Shown here one piece after another: positions 20,882-28,324 of a DNA stretch of 64,000 bases. The stretch comes from Thiomicrorhabdus chilensis DSM 12352 (lineage in GTDB: Bacteria > Pseudomonadota > Gammaproteobacteria > Thiomicrospirales > Thiomicrospiraceae). The position numbers and the translations under genes were made by a program. Below the pieces are notes generated by a model. That model was given only the letters and a program-made list of their open reading frames with translations. It was not told the origin of the DNA and ran no database searches. The stretch covers positions 1,207,460-1,271,459 of the forward strand of contig NZ_KI519609.1 in the NCBI RefSeq assembly GCF_000483485.1, read 5' to 3'. Numbering within the stretch: position 1 is the first letter of the stretch; every line of letters starts with the position of its first letter.

Positions 20882-21232
20882 ATGAAAATGTTAAAAGTGA
20901 TGGGAACGGCAATATTGGGTTATTCTTTAAGCATGTCGTCTGCTTGGGCCGCTGAGGGTGACGCTATTTCCACGCAGTCCCAACAACAGATTCAGCAGCT
21001 GCAGCAGAACAATAACATGCGCATGGGGCCGGAAAACCCTGCCGGGAACAAACAGATCCAGCATCAGCACAAAATTCAAAAGCAATATACTTATGAAAAA
21101 GAGTACCGTTCAGATTCTACTCAAAACGGATTGAAAAGTGATCGTGGCGTGATTCGCTCCGAGTCTCGTCCTGCAAATAGGACGGGCTCTGGTTCGATGG
21201 GGGGCAGTGGTTCTGCCGGCGGTAAACGCTAG
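20882..21232 (+). CDS. Small Gln/Ser/Gly-rich exported protein of unknown function
   Basis: 116 residues. A clear signal peptide (lysine, then VMGTAILGYSLSMSSAWA, cleavage near AWA-AE) is followed by a low-complexity mature chain: a glutamine-rich helix-like stretch (STQSQQQIQQLQQNNN), a charged middle part (IQHQHKIQKQYTYEKEYRSD) and a Gly/Ser tail (GSGSMGGSGSAGG). No family recognised. It has its own promoter and terminator, so it is a true single-gene unit. The ribosome-binding site is weak (AGAGG at 20868-20872). Confidence 0.7.
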   Translation: MKMLKVMGTAILGYSLSMSSAWAAEGDAISTQSQQQIQQLQQNNNMRMGPENPAGNKQIQHQHKIQKQYTYEKEYRSDSTQNGLKSDRGVIRSESRPANRTGSGSMGGSGSAGGKR

Positions 21233-21280
21233 AATATCTGAGGGTAGCAACGCTCAGATTCTATCGTTAGATCAATGTAA

Positions 21281-21318
21281 AAACAAACAGGCCTGGTTAT
21301 GACCAGGCCTGTTTGTTT
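21281..21318. terminator. Bidirectional terminator built from two CAGGCCTG copies
   Basis: AAACAAACAGGCCTGGT and ACCAGGCCTGTTTGTTT form a perfect 17-bp stem with a 4-base loop. A-rich and T-rich flanks make it fit for both converging transcripts (secreted-protein gene and LuxR gene). The two repeat cores (21288, 21304) sit as an inverted pair in the stem. Confidence 0.85.
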
Positions 21319-21327
21319 GTGTAGGTT

Positions 21328-22164
21328 TTAGAGTCCACTTTTGTTGATTTTGTTGTAGAGTTCCAATTTGGAATTCACATGATACTTGGCGAAGATATTT
21401 TTCATGTGGGTTTTTACCGTATTCAAACTGATGTTGAGTTTTTCGGCTATTTTCGGGTAGGACTTTGCCTCCAACAGGTTTTTGATGATGCGCTTTTCAG
21501 TTTCAGTCAACAGCGGCATATCGGTGCAAACGCGGGTGCATTTGGAATAGAAGGTTTGGCTGCCTGTATCGTACAAGGGCTGAATTACTGTCTGGAAGAG
21601 TGCGTTAATCTTGCTCAGGTTGCTAATAACCGGGGTTTGATTTTGTTGGAATACAAAAATGGAATAACCGATATGCTCGCCTTCATAGCCCATAATTGGC
21701 AACACAAAAGCTTTTTTAAAACGCAACTTTTGTTCAAGTGTCTGGCTTTGCTTTTTAGTTAAGACGCCTTCAAAGAAATCGGTCAGGCCGTCAAGCTGCA
21801 TGTGTGTATCGGGTTGGCTGATCTCTTTCCGGCAACGTTTAAAAAAAGCGGACAGATTAAGCTGGTGCGGCTTGATTTTAAAGCCTTTCAATCCTTTCAA
21901 AATCTGCTTTTTGCCATCCAGCATGAACTCAAACCGTAATCGGCCTTGTTGGTTCAGGCAAATCGCCATCATGTGGCAGTTTGTCATTTCACTGATAAAG
22001 GGAATTTCGCTTTGTAAAATCGCCTGCAGACGATGACCGTAGATAAGGCACGACTGAATATGCACCGCTTTCAACAGAACTTCATGATCTTTTAATAGGT
22101 GTGTGAAATCACGCACCTTGGAGCAAGGACTGTTGTGCGGTAAAACCTGTAATTGCGTTTGCAT
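21328..22164 (-). CDS. LuxR-family transcriptional regulator
   Basis: 278 residues. The C-terminal 65 residues are a LuxR/FixJ-type helix-turn-helix (LTETEKRIIKNLLEAKSYPKI, then AEKLNISLNTVKTHMKNIFAKY). The N-terminal 200 residues look like a GAF-like sensing domain but match no family I can name. It is divergent from the gene of the C-terminally anchored exported protein and the exosortase. LuxR-type regulators are recurrent neighbours of exosortase loci, so it may control that module. Ligand unknown. Confidence 0.85.
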   Translation of the reverse strand: MQTQLQVLPHNSPCSKVRDFTHLLKDHEVLLKAVHIQSCLIYGHRLQAILQSEIPFISEMTNCHMMAICLNQQGRLRFEFMLDGKKQILKGLKGFKIKPHQLNLSAFFKRCRKEISQPDTHMQLDGLTDFFEGVLTKKQSQTLEQKLRFKKAFVLPIMGYEGEHIGYSIFVFQQNQTPVISNLSKINALFQTVIQPLYDTGSQTFYSKCTRVCTDMPLLTETEKRIIKNLLEAKSYPKIAEKLNISLNTVKTHMKNIFAKYHVNSKLELYNKINKSGL

Positions 22165-22351
22165 TGAAATCGTACTACCCTATAGATTGTCATTTAATCA
22201 ATTTTATGGGTAAAAAGATAACAGAATTTAATCTCGCTGCCTAGAAAATATCTTCTTCAAGAAGCGACTAAACGGGCAAAAAGCTTTGCTTTCTATCAAA
22301 TTCACCCATTCAGGTGATAGATATAACTGCGTATTTGATATATAGTCAATG

Positions 22352-22380
22352 TTAACTGAAGTGTAACTTTTTTATAAAAT
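22352..22380 (+). promoter_or_regulatory. Probable promoter of the exosortase-substrate gene
   Basis: TTAACT (22352-22357), 17-bp spacer, TAAAAT (22375-22380). The -35 hexamer sits within an imperfect inverted repeat GTTAAC-N5-TGTAAC (22351-22367) that could be an operator, for example for the divergent LuxR-type regulator. The remaining 300-bp gap is AT-rich without other features. Confidence 0.5.
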
Positions 22381-22463
22381 ATAGTTGTGATAAGGTTGTA
22401 TTAAAAAATAACAAAGAAGTTATAAGTTCAAATAATCGTTAATACTTCTAGGAGAAGGAAAAA

Positions 22464-23987
22464 ATGAAAAAAAACATGTTTAAACTAAGTTTGGTGGCCG
22501 CGGCTTGTATGACGGCGATGACCGCCGCTCAAGCAGGTAAAATTGTTGGCACCCAGCAAGCTTTGCCAAGTCCGGTTGTGGATGCCGAAGCGCAGGGTTT
22601 TGGTGCTTGGAACCTTGGTAATGTTAATGTCAAAATTGTTGATGTGGATACAGGTGAAGAATTAGCAAAAGCCTTTACAGAGTCGGACGGTAGCTACTCG
22701 GCTATGACTTACGGCGATACTTTCGTCAGTGAAGTTGATGACGGGGCAGGCAATGTGATGGGGAATCTTTACGGTAAAGACTGGCCAGTGGGGGAGCCAT
22801 CAGGTGTCAAGGCGATTAGCGTCACAGACCCAGCCGCTGTTCTGTCGAACAGCAAACCGGCCAGCTGTATTATGAGTACCTCCTATTATAAATTCAGTGA
22901 CAACCCGAACTATTCAGGTTCAACTCCGGATGACGGTTGGTTGGATTCTGACAACCCGAATCCGACCTTGTGTGACAGCCCGTTCCAGACACACAAACGT
23001 TTCAAGGTTAGTGCTCTGCCGACCACTGTGGATGGAGCAGGTAACGAAGGTATTGATTTGGTCTTTAATGTAGAAGATGAAGCAGGTTCACGTCGTTACA
23101 TGGTGCTTCAGAAACTGAATAACTACACCGACAGCCGTCTGTCCGGTTTCAAGATTGAAGTCGGTTTTGGGGTTGGAGCTGGATTTACACCGGGTGATGC
23201 AGGTGGGAACCTGACACTTTCGATTGGTACAGGTGAAGATGTTTCGACTACTCCGGCGGGTGATATTTTTGATGCTGAAGATTTGGCACCGTTCTCTGCG
23301 GGTCTGTTCGGGCCGGCTGATCCACCAAAACATCCTAGCGATGGTTTCTTCAGTGATCAGCGTGCTTATTTCCCAGTTAAGTTGACTAACGATTACACGA
23401 TTGAAAATAGCGGACCTTTGACTGCCAACTATACTGACATTTTCGGTGACTGGATGCCAAGCATCTATGAGCCAGCGGGTATATTCTACGACTTTGATGA
23501 TAACCCATTAACGGATGACCGTTTGGTGGCTTTTTGGGGAGATGATCCTGCAACCGCCGAAGTGGATTATCAGTGGTTGTCAGGTTTTGCGGATGATTTC
23601 GCACCGATATCTGCAGATCAGTTGGAAGCTTGGGCTGAAGATGACAGTGGACTCTATTCTATTGGCTCCATCGAAGATGTCTTGAATCTTGGCTTGTCTT
23701 ATATCGTTGAAATCGGCGATGTTACTGCTGATGTAGTTGGCGAAAAAGACTTTACAGAAAATGGTACCTTTACAATTCGTCTGACGCCAATCAAGTCTAC
23801 AACGGATGAATCGGTTCCTGAATATGTGAATGATGACACCCAGGAAGCGCCAGCTGATTTGACTGTCTATGAGAAGAGCAGTAGCAGCAACGGTTTCAGT
23901 GCTTACGACAACACCAGCTTGTTGGCGTCTGTGCTAGCCTTCCTTGGTTTGGGTGCGTTGGTTGCACGCAGAAAGCTTTCTAAATAA
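22464..23987 (+). CDS. Exported protein with exosortase-type C-terminal sorting signal
   Basis: 507 residues, strongly acidic. An N-terminal signal peptide (KKNMFKLSLVAAACMTAMTA, cleavage after AQA) is followed by a large mature domain with an SdrD_B/carboxypeptidase-regulatory-like start (VDVDTGEELAKAFTESDGSY) and no recognised enzyme motif. The C-terminus is tripartite: a Ser-rich linker (EKSSSSNGFSAYDNTS), a hydrophobic helix (LLASVLAFLGLGALVA) and a basic tail RRKLSK. This is the layout of PEP-CTERM-like substrates, but the PEP motif itself is absent. The exosortase gene starts 67 bases downstream, which marks this as its probable dedicated substrate. Function of the mature part unknown. 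Confidence 0.78.
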   Translation: MKKNMFKLSLVAAACMTAMTAAQAGKIVGTQQALPSPVVDAEAQGFGAWNLGNVNVKIVDVDTGEELAKAFTESDGSYSAMTYGDTFVSEVDDGAGNVMGNLYGKDWPVGEPSGVKAISVTDPAAVLSNSKPASCIMSTSYYKFSDNPNYSGSTPDDGWLDSDNPNPTLCDSPFQTHKRFKVSALPTTVDGAGNEGIDLVFNVEDEAGSRRYMVLQKLNNYTDSRLSGFKIEVGFGVGAGFTPGDAGGNLTLSIGTGEDVSTTPAGDIFDAEDLAPFSAGLFGPADPPKHPSDGFFSDQRAYFPVKLTNDYTIENSGPLTANYTDIFGDWMPSIYEPAGIFYDFDDNPLTDDRLVAFWGDDPATAEVDYQWLSGFADDFAPISADQLEAWAEDDSGLYSIGSIEDVLNLGLSYIVEIGDVTADVVGEKDFTENGTFTIRLTPIKSTTDESVPEYVNDDTQEAPADLTVYEKSSSSNGFSAYDNTSLLASVLAFLGLGALVARRKLSK

Positions 23988-24054
23988 GCATTAGATTTTG
24001 TCTAACTTAATTTAGCTTATTTTAGATTGTGATTAAAAAGAGCGGTCAATTCAG

Positions 24055-24558
24055 ATGGTAGGGTTTGCAATACGCTATCTTCTCTGGGTTGCACTGCTCT
24101 TTTTTTTGCTGTTTTTCGAGGGGTTCAGCCCTTTTTTTGTTTTCAATGAATGGCAAACCCAGTTAACCATTTTCATCACCCGTCTTTGGGTGGAATGGCT
24201 ACATCTTCCGGTTCTGATTCAAGCGGACACCTTGATTCTTTCCAATAAAATGCATCTGCAAATCTTGCATGAATGCAATGGTTTGACGCCTTACCTGCTT
24301 TATTTAGCCGCTATTCTGGCTTATCCAACTGACTTCAAAAGCAAAATTGTATGGCTTCTAATCGGTTATGCTGGACTTGTGTTGATCAATACGGTGCGTA
24401 TGTTAGGCATCACTTTGGTGGTGATTGATTCACCTGAACTGTTTCACTTTGTCCATGATTGGATTGGACGATATGGTGTCGGTTTCCTGACCATTTTAAT
24501 GTTTTATCTTTTCACCAATAGGGTGAACGTACATAAAAAATCTCCTCTCACTAAATAA
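24055..24558 (+). CDS. Exosortase/archaeosortase-family transpeptidase
   Basis: 167-residue multi-pass membrane protein with the three family active-site residues in order: Cys74 in LHECNGL, Arg115 in NTVRMLG and His134 in FVHDWIGRYG. Exosortases cut C-terminal sorting signals and are thought to transfer the protein to a surface or periplasmic acceptor. The short length, without an N-terminal extension or EpsI domain, resembles the small subtypes such as XrtH, but I cannot assign a subtype. No polysaccharide-export genes are near, so this looks like a one-substrate system with the gene just upstream. Confidence 0.85.
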   Translation: MVGFAIRYLLWVALLFFLLFFEGFSPFFVFNEWQTQLTIFITRLWVEWLHLPVLIQADTLILSNKMHLQILHECNGLTPYLLYLAAILAYPTDFKSKIVWLLIGYAGLVLINTVRMLGITLVVIDSPELFHFVHDWIGRYGVGFLTILMFYLFTNRVNVHKKSPLTK

Positions 24559-24729
24559 TAGATATTTTCTGTAATAAGGTTTAACTTCAATTTAACCGCT
24601 TTTTCTTGGTTTTCATATGCTTTTTCCATGCTCGGAAAATCTATCTGAAAGACTGAATTGACAGGGCTGGAGCGCTCTAGTAGACTGCTTTCGCTACCCT
24701 CGTATATTCCAGAGAACCAAAATAATATT

Positions 24730-25419
24730 ATGAATAAAGTCATTGACCTTAAAGGGTCTATTCTTTCGTTGACGGTGTTAAAACTGTTCAGCAACGATAT
24801 CGAACAAACCAAACAGGCATTAGAGCAAAAGGTCAGTCAAGCGCCCGATTTTTTTGTAGGCATTCCCGTGGTGTTGGAACCCGAAGTCGGCAATTTGGAT
24901 CCCACTTTTTTGGCGTTATTGGTTGAGTTGTTGCATCAGAAACAGATGATTCCGATCGGCATTCGTACCGAGGATGAATCCATCAAAGAGCAAGCCAATT
25001 ATGCAGGCCTGGCGGTTTTCAGTGGAGAGGCTAAAGTCAAAAAACGTCCAAAACCTGAAAAAAGCGATCAAAAAGAAAATTGTAGCGGCCTGAAGAGCGC
25101 TATGGTCATCAACCATGCGGTGCGTTCCGGCCAGCAAGTTTACGCCAAAGACCGTGATCTGATTGTCATGGGATCGGTCAATCCGGGAGCGGAGATTATC
25201 GCAGACGGCAATGTGCATGTGTACGGCACCGTGCGCGGCAAGGTCTTTGCCGGTTCGCAGGGGGAAACGTCGGCCCGCATCTTTGCACAGAAAATCGATG
25301 CGGAACTGGTCTGCATTGCCGGACTCTATCAGTTGTCGGAAGACATTTTGCCGGAATACAAACAAGGCTTTGTCGAAGTGTCGTTATTGAACGAACAATT
25401 AAATTTTAAACCACTATAA
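24730..25419 (+). CDS. minC: Septum site-determining protein MinC
   Basis: About 229 residues. Inhibits FtsZ assembly at the poles when recruited to the membrane by MinD. The N-terminal domain (IDLKGSILSLTVLKLFSNDI) and the C-terminal beta-helix that binds MinD (RSGQQVYAKDRDLIVMGSVN, then EIIADGNVHVYGTVRGKVFAG) are both clear. The frame is open to TTG 24658, but ATG 24730 gives the normal start. A CAGGCCTG repeat at 25004 encodes Ala-Gly-Leu in the linker region. First gene of minCDE. Confidence 0.95.
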   Translation: MNKVIDLKGSILSLTVLKLFSNDIEQTKQALEQKVSQAPDFFVGIPVVLEPEVGNLDPTFLALLVELLHQKQMIPIGIRTEDESIKEQANYAGLAVFSGEAKVKKRPKPEKSDQKENCSGLKSAMVINHAVRSGQQVYAKDRDLIVMGSVNPGAEIIADGNVHVYGTVRGKVFAGSQGETSARIFAQKIDAELVCIAGLYQLSEDILPEYKQGFVEVSLLNEQLNFKPL

Positions 25420-25533
25420 TTAGCATTATTATCCATTTAAGTTGAATCCACGGTATGTTGATTCGTGTATCGGGTTTTAATAACAATTTGAAATATATAA
25501 ACCATCTCACTGCTAGATGATAAAGGAGTCAGA

Positions 25534-26346
25534 GTGTCTCGTGTAGTCGTAGTGACCTCCGGTAAGGGAGGCGTGGGTAAAACCACCACAAGTGCAAGTT
25601 TTTCAACCGGTTTGGCTTTAAAAGGCTATAAAGTGGCGGTTATCGATTTTGACGTGGGCTTGCGTAACCTGGACTTGATCATGGGCTGTGAACGCCGTGT
25701 TGTCTATGATTTTGTGAATGTCGTTCAGGGCGAAGCCTCTTTGCAACAGGCCTTGATCAAGGACAAGCGGGTACCTAATCTTTTTATTTTGGCAGCTTCG
25801 CAAACCCGTGATAAAGATGCGTTGACGCTGGAAGGCGTTGAAAAAGTCATTGAAGACCTTAAGGAAGCCGGATTTGATTACATTATCTGTGATTCCCCGG
25901 CAGGCATCGAAAAGGGCGCGCAACTGGCGCTGTATTTTGCCGATGAAGCCCTGATAGTCACCAATCCGGAAGTCTCTTCGGTGCGAGATTCCGACCGTAT
26001 TTTGGGGATTTTACAGGCCAAGTCCAAGCGTGCCGAAAAAGGCGAAGCCCCAATTGTAGAGCATTTGGTATTGACGCGTTACAACCCTAACCGAGTTGAA
26101 ACCGGTGAGATGCTGTCAGTTGAAGATGTGATTGATCTATTGAGTGTGCCTTTATTGGGTGCGATTCCAGAGTCAGAAGATGTATTAAACGCATCAAACG
26201 CCGGTGCGCCGGTTGTGCTGGATGAAAACTCTGCGGCTGCGCAAGCCTATGCGGATGTGGTGGACCGTTTTCTGGGTGAGGAAGTGGAGCATCGTTTTCT
26301 GACGGTCGAGAAAAAAGGCCTGTTTAAAAAGCTGTTTGGCAAGTAA
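25534..26346 (+). CDS. minD: Septum site-determining ATPase MinD
   Basis: 270 residues. A deviant Walker ATPase that cycles between membrane and cytoplasm and carries MinC. The P-loop SGKGGVGKTTTSA begins at residue 9. The C-terminal amphipathic membrane-targeting helix is KKGLFKKLFGK. The start codon is GTG, preceded by AAGGAGT. It lies 114 bases after minC, and minE follows after 13 bases. Confidence 0.98.
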   Translation: MSRVVVVTSGKGGVGKTTTSASFSTGLALKGYKVAVIDFDVGLRNLDLIMGCERRVVYDFVNVVQGEASLQQALIKDKRVPNLFILAASQTRDKDALTLEGVEKVIEDLKEAGFDYIICDSPAGIEKGAQLALYFADEALIVTNPEVSSVRDSDRILGILQAKSKRAEKGEAPIVEHLVLTRYNPNRVETGEMLSVEDVIDLLSVPLLGAIPESEDVLNASNAGAPVVLDENSAAAQAYADVVDRFLGEEVEHRFLTVEKKGLFKKLFGK

Positions 26347-26359
26347 TAAGGAGTAAAGA

Positions 26360-26617
26360 ATGGCATTACTCGATTATCTTATTGGACAAAGAAGAAAGAA
26401 ATCGGCGACGGTGGCTAAAGATCGATTGCAGATTCTGCTGGCGCATGAACGTTCGGAACGCAATACGCCGGATTATCTGCCTAAAATGCGTGAAGAAATC
26501 CTGGCGGTCATCGCCAAATATGTCGATATCGATCAGGAAAAACTGCAGATTTCAGTGGATGAAGCAGATGGCTTTGAGGTATTGGAATTGAATCTGGTGT
26601 TGCCGGAAAATTCCTGA
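26360..26617 (+). CDS. minE: Cell division topological specificity factor MinE
   Basis: 85 residues. Stimulates the MinD ATPase and drives pole-to-pole oscillation. The anti-MinCD segment follows a short membrane-binding N-terminus (MALLDYLIGQRRKKSATVAK, DRLQILLAHER), and the dimerisation domain is C-terminal. It has the ribosome-binding sequence AAGGAGT and closes the minCDE operon before a strong terminator. Confidence 0.97.
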   Translation: MALLDYLIGQRRKKSATVAKDRLQILLAHERSERNTPDYLPKMREEILAVIAKYVDIDQEKLQISVDEADGFEVLELNLVLPENS

Positions 26618-26650
26618 TCCTTTTCTGAATCGTCAGTTTAAATCTACAAT

Positions 26651-26686
26651 TAAAGGGGCTTGATCATTTGATCAGCCCCTTTTTTG
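26651..26686 (+). terminator. Rho-independent terminator of minCDE
   Basis: AAGGGGCT and AGCCCCTT enclose a second palindromic part (GATCA / TGATC), giving a long stem, followed by T5-6. It starts 34 bases after the minE stop. Confidence 0.92.
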
Positions 26687-26756
26687 TTTCTGGCAATTGA
26701 TTTTGGGTAACGGGGTAAAACCTTTAAGAGCACAAGGGCCAAGTGTTTTTAATCTT

Positions 26757-27134
26757 TTCAATCTGAGCAGGCCTGCTGGTTTTACTAAAATAAATCATAC
26801 GGTTAGCTTAGGGAATCCTTGATTAAATAAGAGGTTCCTTAGCTAAGGTCGGTTCAGCTCGGCACTTCCATACCCCTTTGAAAAACCTCGTTCGCTTGCT
26901 TAATGAAATGAGCGTTTAAAATAGTGCACTGTTTGAGCCGCAGGCGAGTTTGCACTATTAAGCGAATGAATTTAGCAAGTTTCGAGGATTTGAGCAGGGT
27001 TTGTTTTTTGGTTACTTTTTTGCCAAACCGCAAAAAGTAACGTTCCCAGCATAAGCCATAAAAATAAACGCCACTTGATAAGTTCAATCTGAGCAGGCCC
27101 GCGGTTTTACCAAAATAAATAAAACGGTTAGCTT
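26757..27134. repeat. Imperfect direct repeat flanking an intergenic element
   Basis: Copy 1 (26757-26809) and copy 2 (27083-27134) share TTCAATCTGAGCAGG, then GGTTTTAC, AAAATAAAT and CGGTTAGCTT with few differences. Copy 1 contains an intact CAGGCCTG (26768), copy 2 a mutated CAGGCCCG. After copy 1 a further TTAGCT / GGTTCAG stretch reappears behind copy 2, with a small deletion. The duplication brackets the structured element at 26884-27041. Confidence 0.75.
26884..27041. other. Structured intergenic element between minE and the acetyltransferase gene
   Basis: Nested inverted repeats: AACCTCG (26884-26890) with CGAGGATT (26983-26990), AATAGTGCA (26920-26928) with TGCACTATT (26951-26959), and separately GTTACTTTTT (27011-27020) with AAAAAGTAAC (27032-27041). 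A 111-residue frame crosses it on the minus strand, but its composition is unusual and it is better read as a folded repeat element than as a gene. The GTTACTTTTT...AAAAAGTAAC arm resembles an intergenic motif often seen in proteobacteria. The 535-bp gap holds no other feature. Confidence 0.45.
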
Positions 27135-27152
27135 TGTTTAGCTCAGGTTGGT

Positions 27153-28307
27153 TCAGGTTTGCGATTTGTAAGGGCTGTGCAGCTGGCACTCCTGATAATA
27201 CTCGTCAATAGCCTGTTTTTCGGCTTTTAGAAAGTGGGCCATGCCTTCCGGAAAAGGGTTGTTGGCCAGCCAGTGCGCCGACCGGGTTTTAACGGGTATG
27301 AAACCACGCGCAATTTTATGTTCGCCGCCGGCTCCGGGTTCAAAGCGTTGCAGACCCTGTGCAATGGCGTATTCAATGCCCTGATAATAACAGGCTTCAA
27401 AATGCAGGTTTTTGACCTCTTGAATGCACCCCCAGTGGCGTCCGTAAAGAACGGAATCACTGCGATACATCAAAGCGCCGGCGATGCATTGGCCATGGGT
27501 ATCATCCGCCAAAACCAACAGGGTTTGATCGGGTAACGCCTCTGCCACTTCCTTGAAAAACCCTTTATTCAGAGTCGGCGTACTCCATTTTTCGGTAAAG
27601 GTTTTGTAGTAAAAATGGCTGAAATACTCCCAGTCTTCATCCGTGGCGTTGTGGCCGTCCAAGATTCTGATGCGGATTCCCGATTTTTCCAGACTGCTGC
27701 GTTCCTGACGGATGTTTTTGCGTTTTTTAGCGGTCAACAAGGCCAGAAAATCATCGAAATTTGCGTAGTTGTGATTGAACCAGTGAAAGTGGCAGTCGTG
27801 GCGGGTAAGGATGTCTGACTGGCGAGATAACCAGGCCTGTTCATTGTGGTTGGCGAACAGACAGTGCCATCCGCTGAATCCCTGATCCAAAGCATATTGC
27901 TTGAGTTGTTGAAGCATGAAGGCCTGAATGGCTTCCGCTGAATCCTGATGTGGGTGAATTAACATCCTGGGGCCGGTCACTGGACTGTAGGGCACTGCGC
28001 TGACCAATTTCGGATAGTAAGGCAAGCCGACTTTTTCCCAAGCCTCTGCCCAGCTGTGGTCAAAGACAAATTCGCCATAATTATTGTGTTTCTCATATAA
28101 AGGCAGGGCGGCGATCAATTGGCCATCTTGGCGCAGCGTCATATGATGCGGTATCCAACCGAACCGAGGGCTGACGCAGCGGTGAGTTTCCAAGGCCTGA
28201 AGAAACTCATGACGCACAAACGGATTGTTATCGCTGACCAGGGCATTCCATTCAGAAGCCGGAATCGACTGCATGTTGGTATGAAATTCAACTTGATAAT
28301 CAGTCAT
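27153..28307 (-). CDS. FemAB/GNAT-like acyltransferase family protein (DUF482 / peptidogalycan type)
   Basis: About 384 residues. The protein matches the DUF482 family: an N-terminal segment SEWNALVSDNNPFVRHEFL, a central NFDDFLALLTAKKRKNIRQE with basic residues, and the C-terminal block RFEPGAGGEHKIARGFIPV shared by the family. The fold is expected to be a double GNAT/FemAB acyltransferase; substrate unproven. The ATG at 28307 is used because AGGAGAG sits just upstream, although the frame extends six codons further. A CAGGCCTG lies inside at 27832. It is closely followed upstream by the ZIP/CNB gene on the same strand, suggesting one operon. Confidence 0.82.
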   Translation of the reverse strand: MTDYQVEFHTNMQSIPASEWNALVSDNNPFVRHEFLQALETHRCVSPRFGWIPHHMTLRQDGQLIAALPLYEKHNNYGEFVFDHSWAEAWEKVGLPYYPKLVSAVPYSPVTGPRMLIHPHQDSAEAIQAFMLQQLKQYALDQGFSGWHCLFANHNEQAWLSRQSDILTRHDCHFHWFNHNYANFDDFLALLTAKKRKNIRQERSSLEKSGIRIRILDGHNATDEDWEYFSHFYYKTFTEKWSTPTLNKGFFKEVAEALPDQTLLVLADDTHGQCIAGALMYRSDSVLYGRHWGCIQEVKNLHFEACYYQGIEYAIAQGLQRFEPGAGGEHKIARGFIPVKTRSAHWLANNPFPEGMAHFLKAEKQAIDEYYQECQLHSPYKSQT

Positions 28308-28324
28308 GGCTGACTCTCCTGACA

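Noticed and set aside
20758-20955. A 65-codon frame overlapping the start of the small secreted-protein gene
   Set aside because: Its start coincides with the promoter of that gene, and the signal-peptide frame at 20882 is far more convincing.
26854-27189. A 111-codon minus-strand frame between minE and the acetyltransferase-like gene
   Set aside because: It runs through nested inverted repeats and the diverged 53-bp repeat, and has no family match or ribosome-binding site; the repeat structure explains the sequence better.
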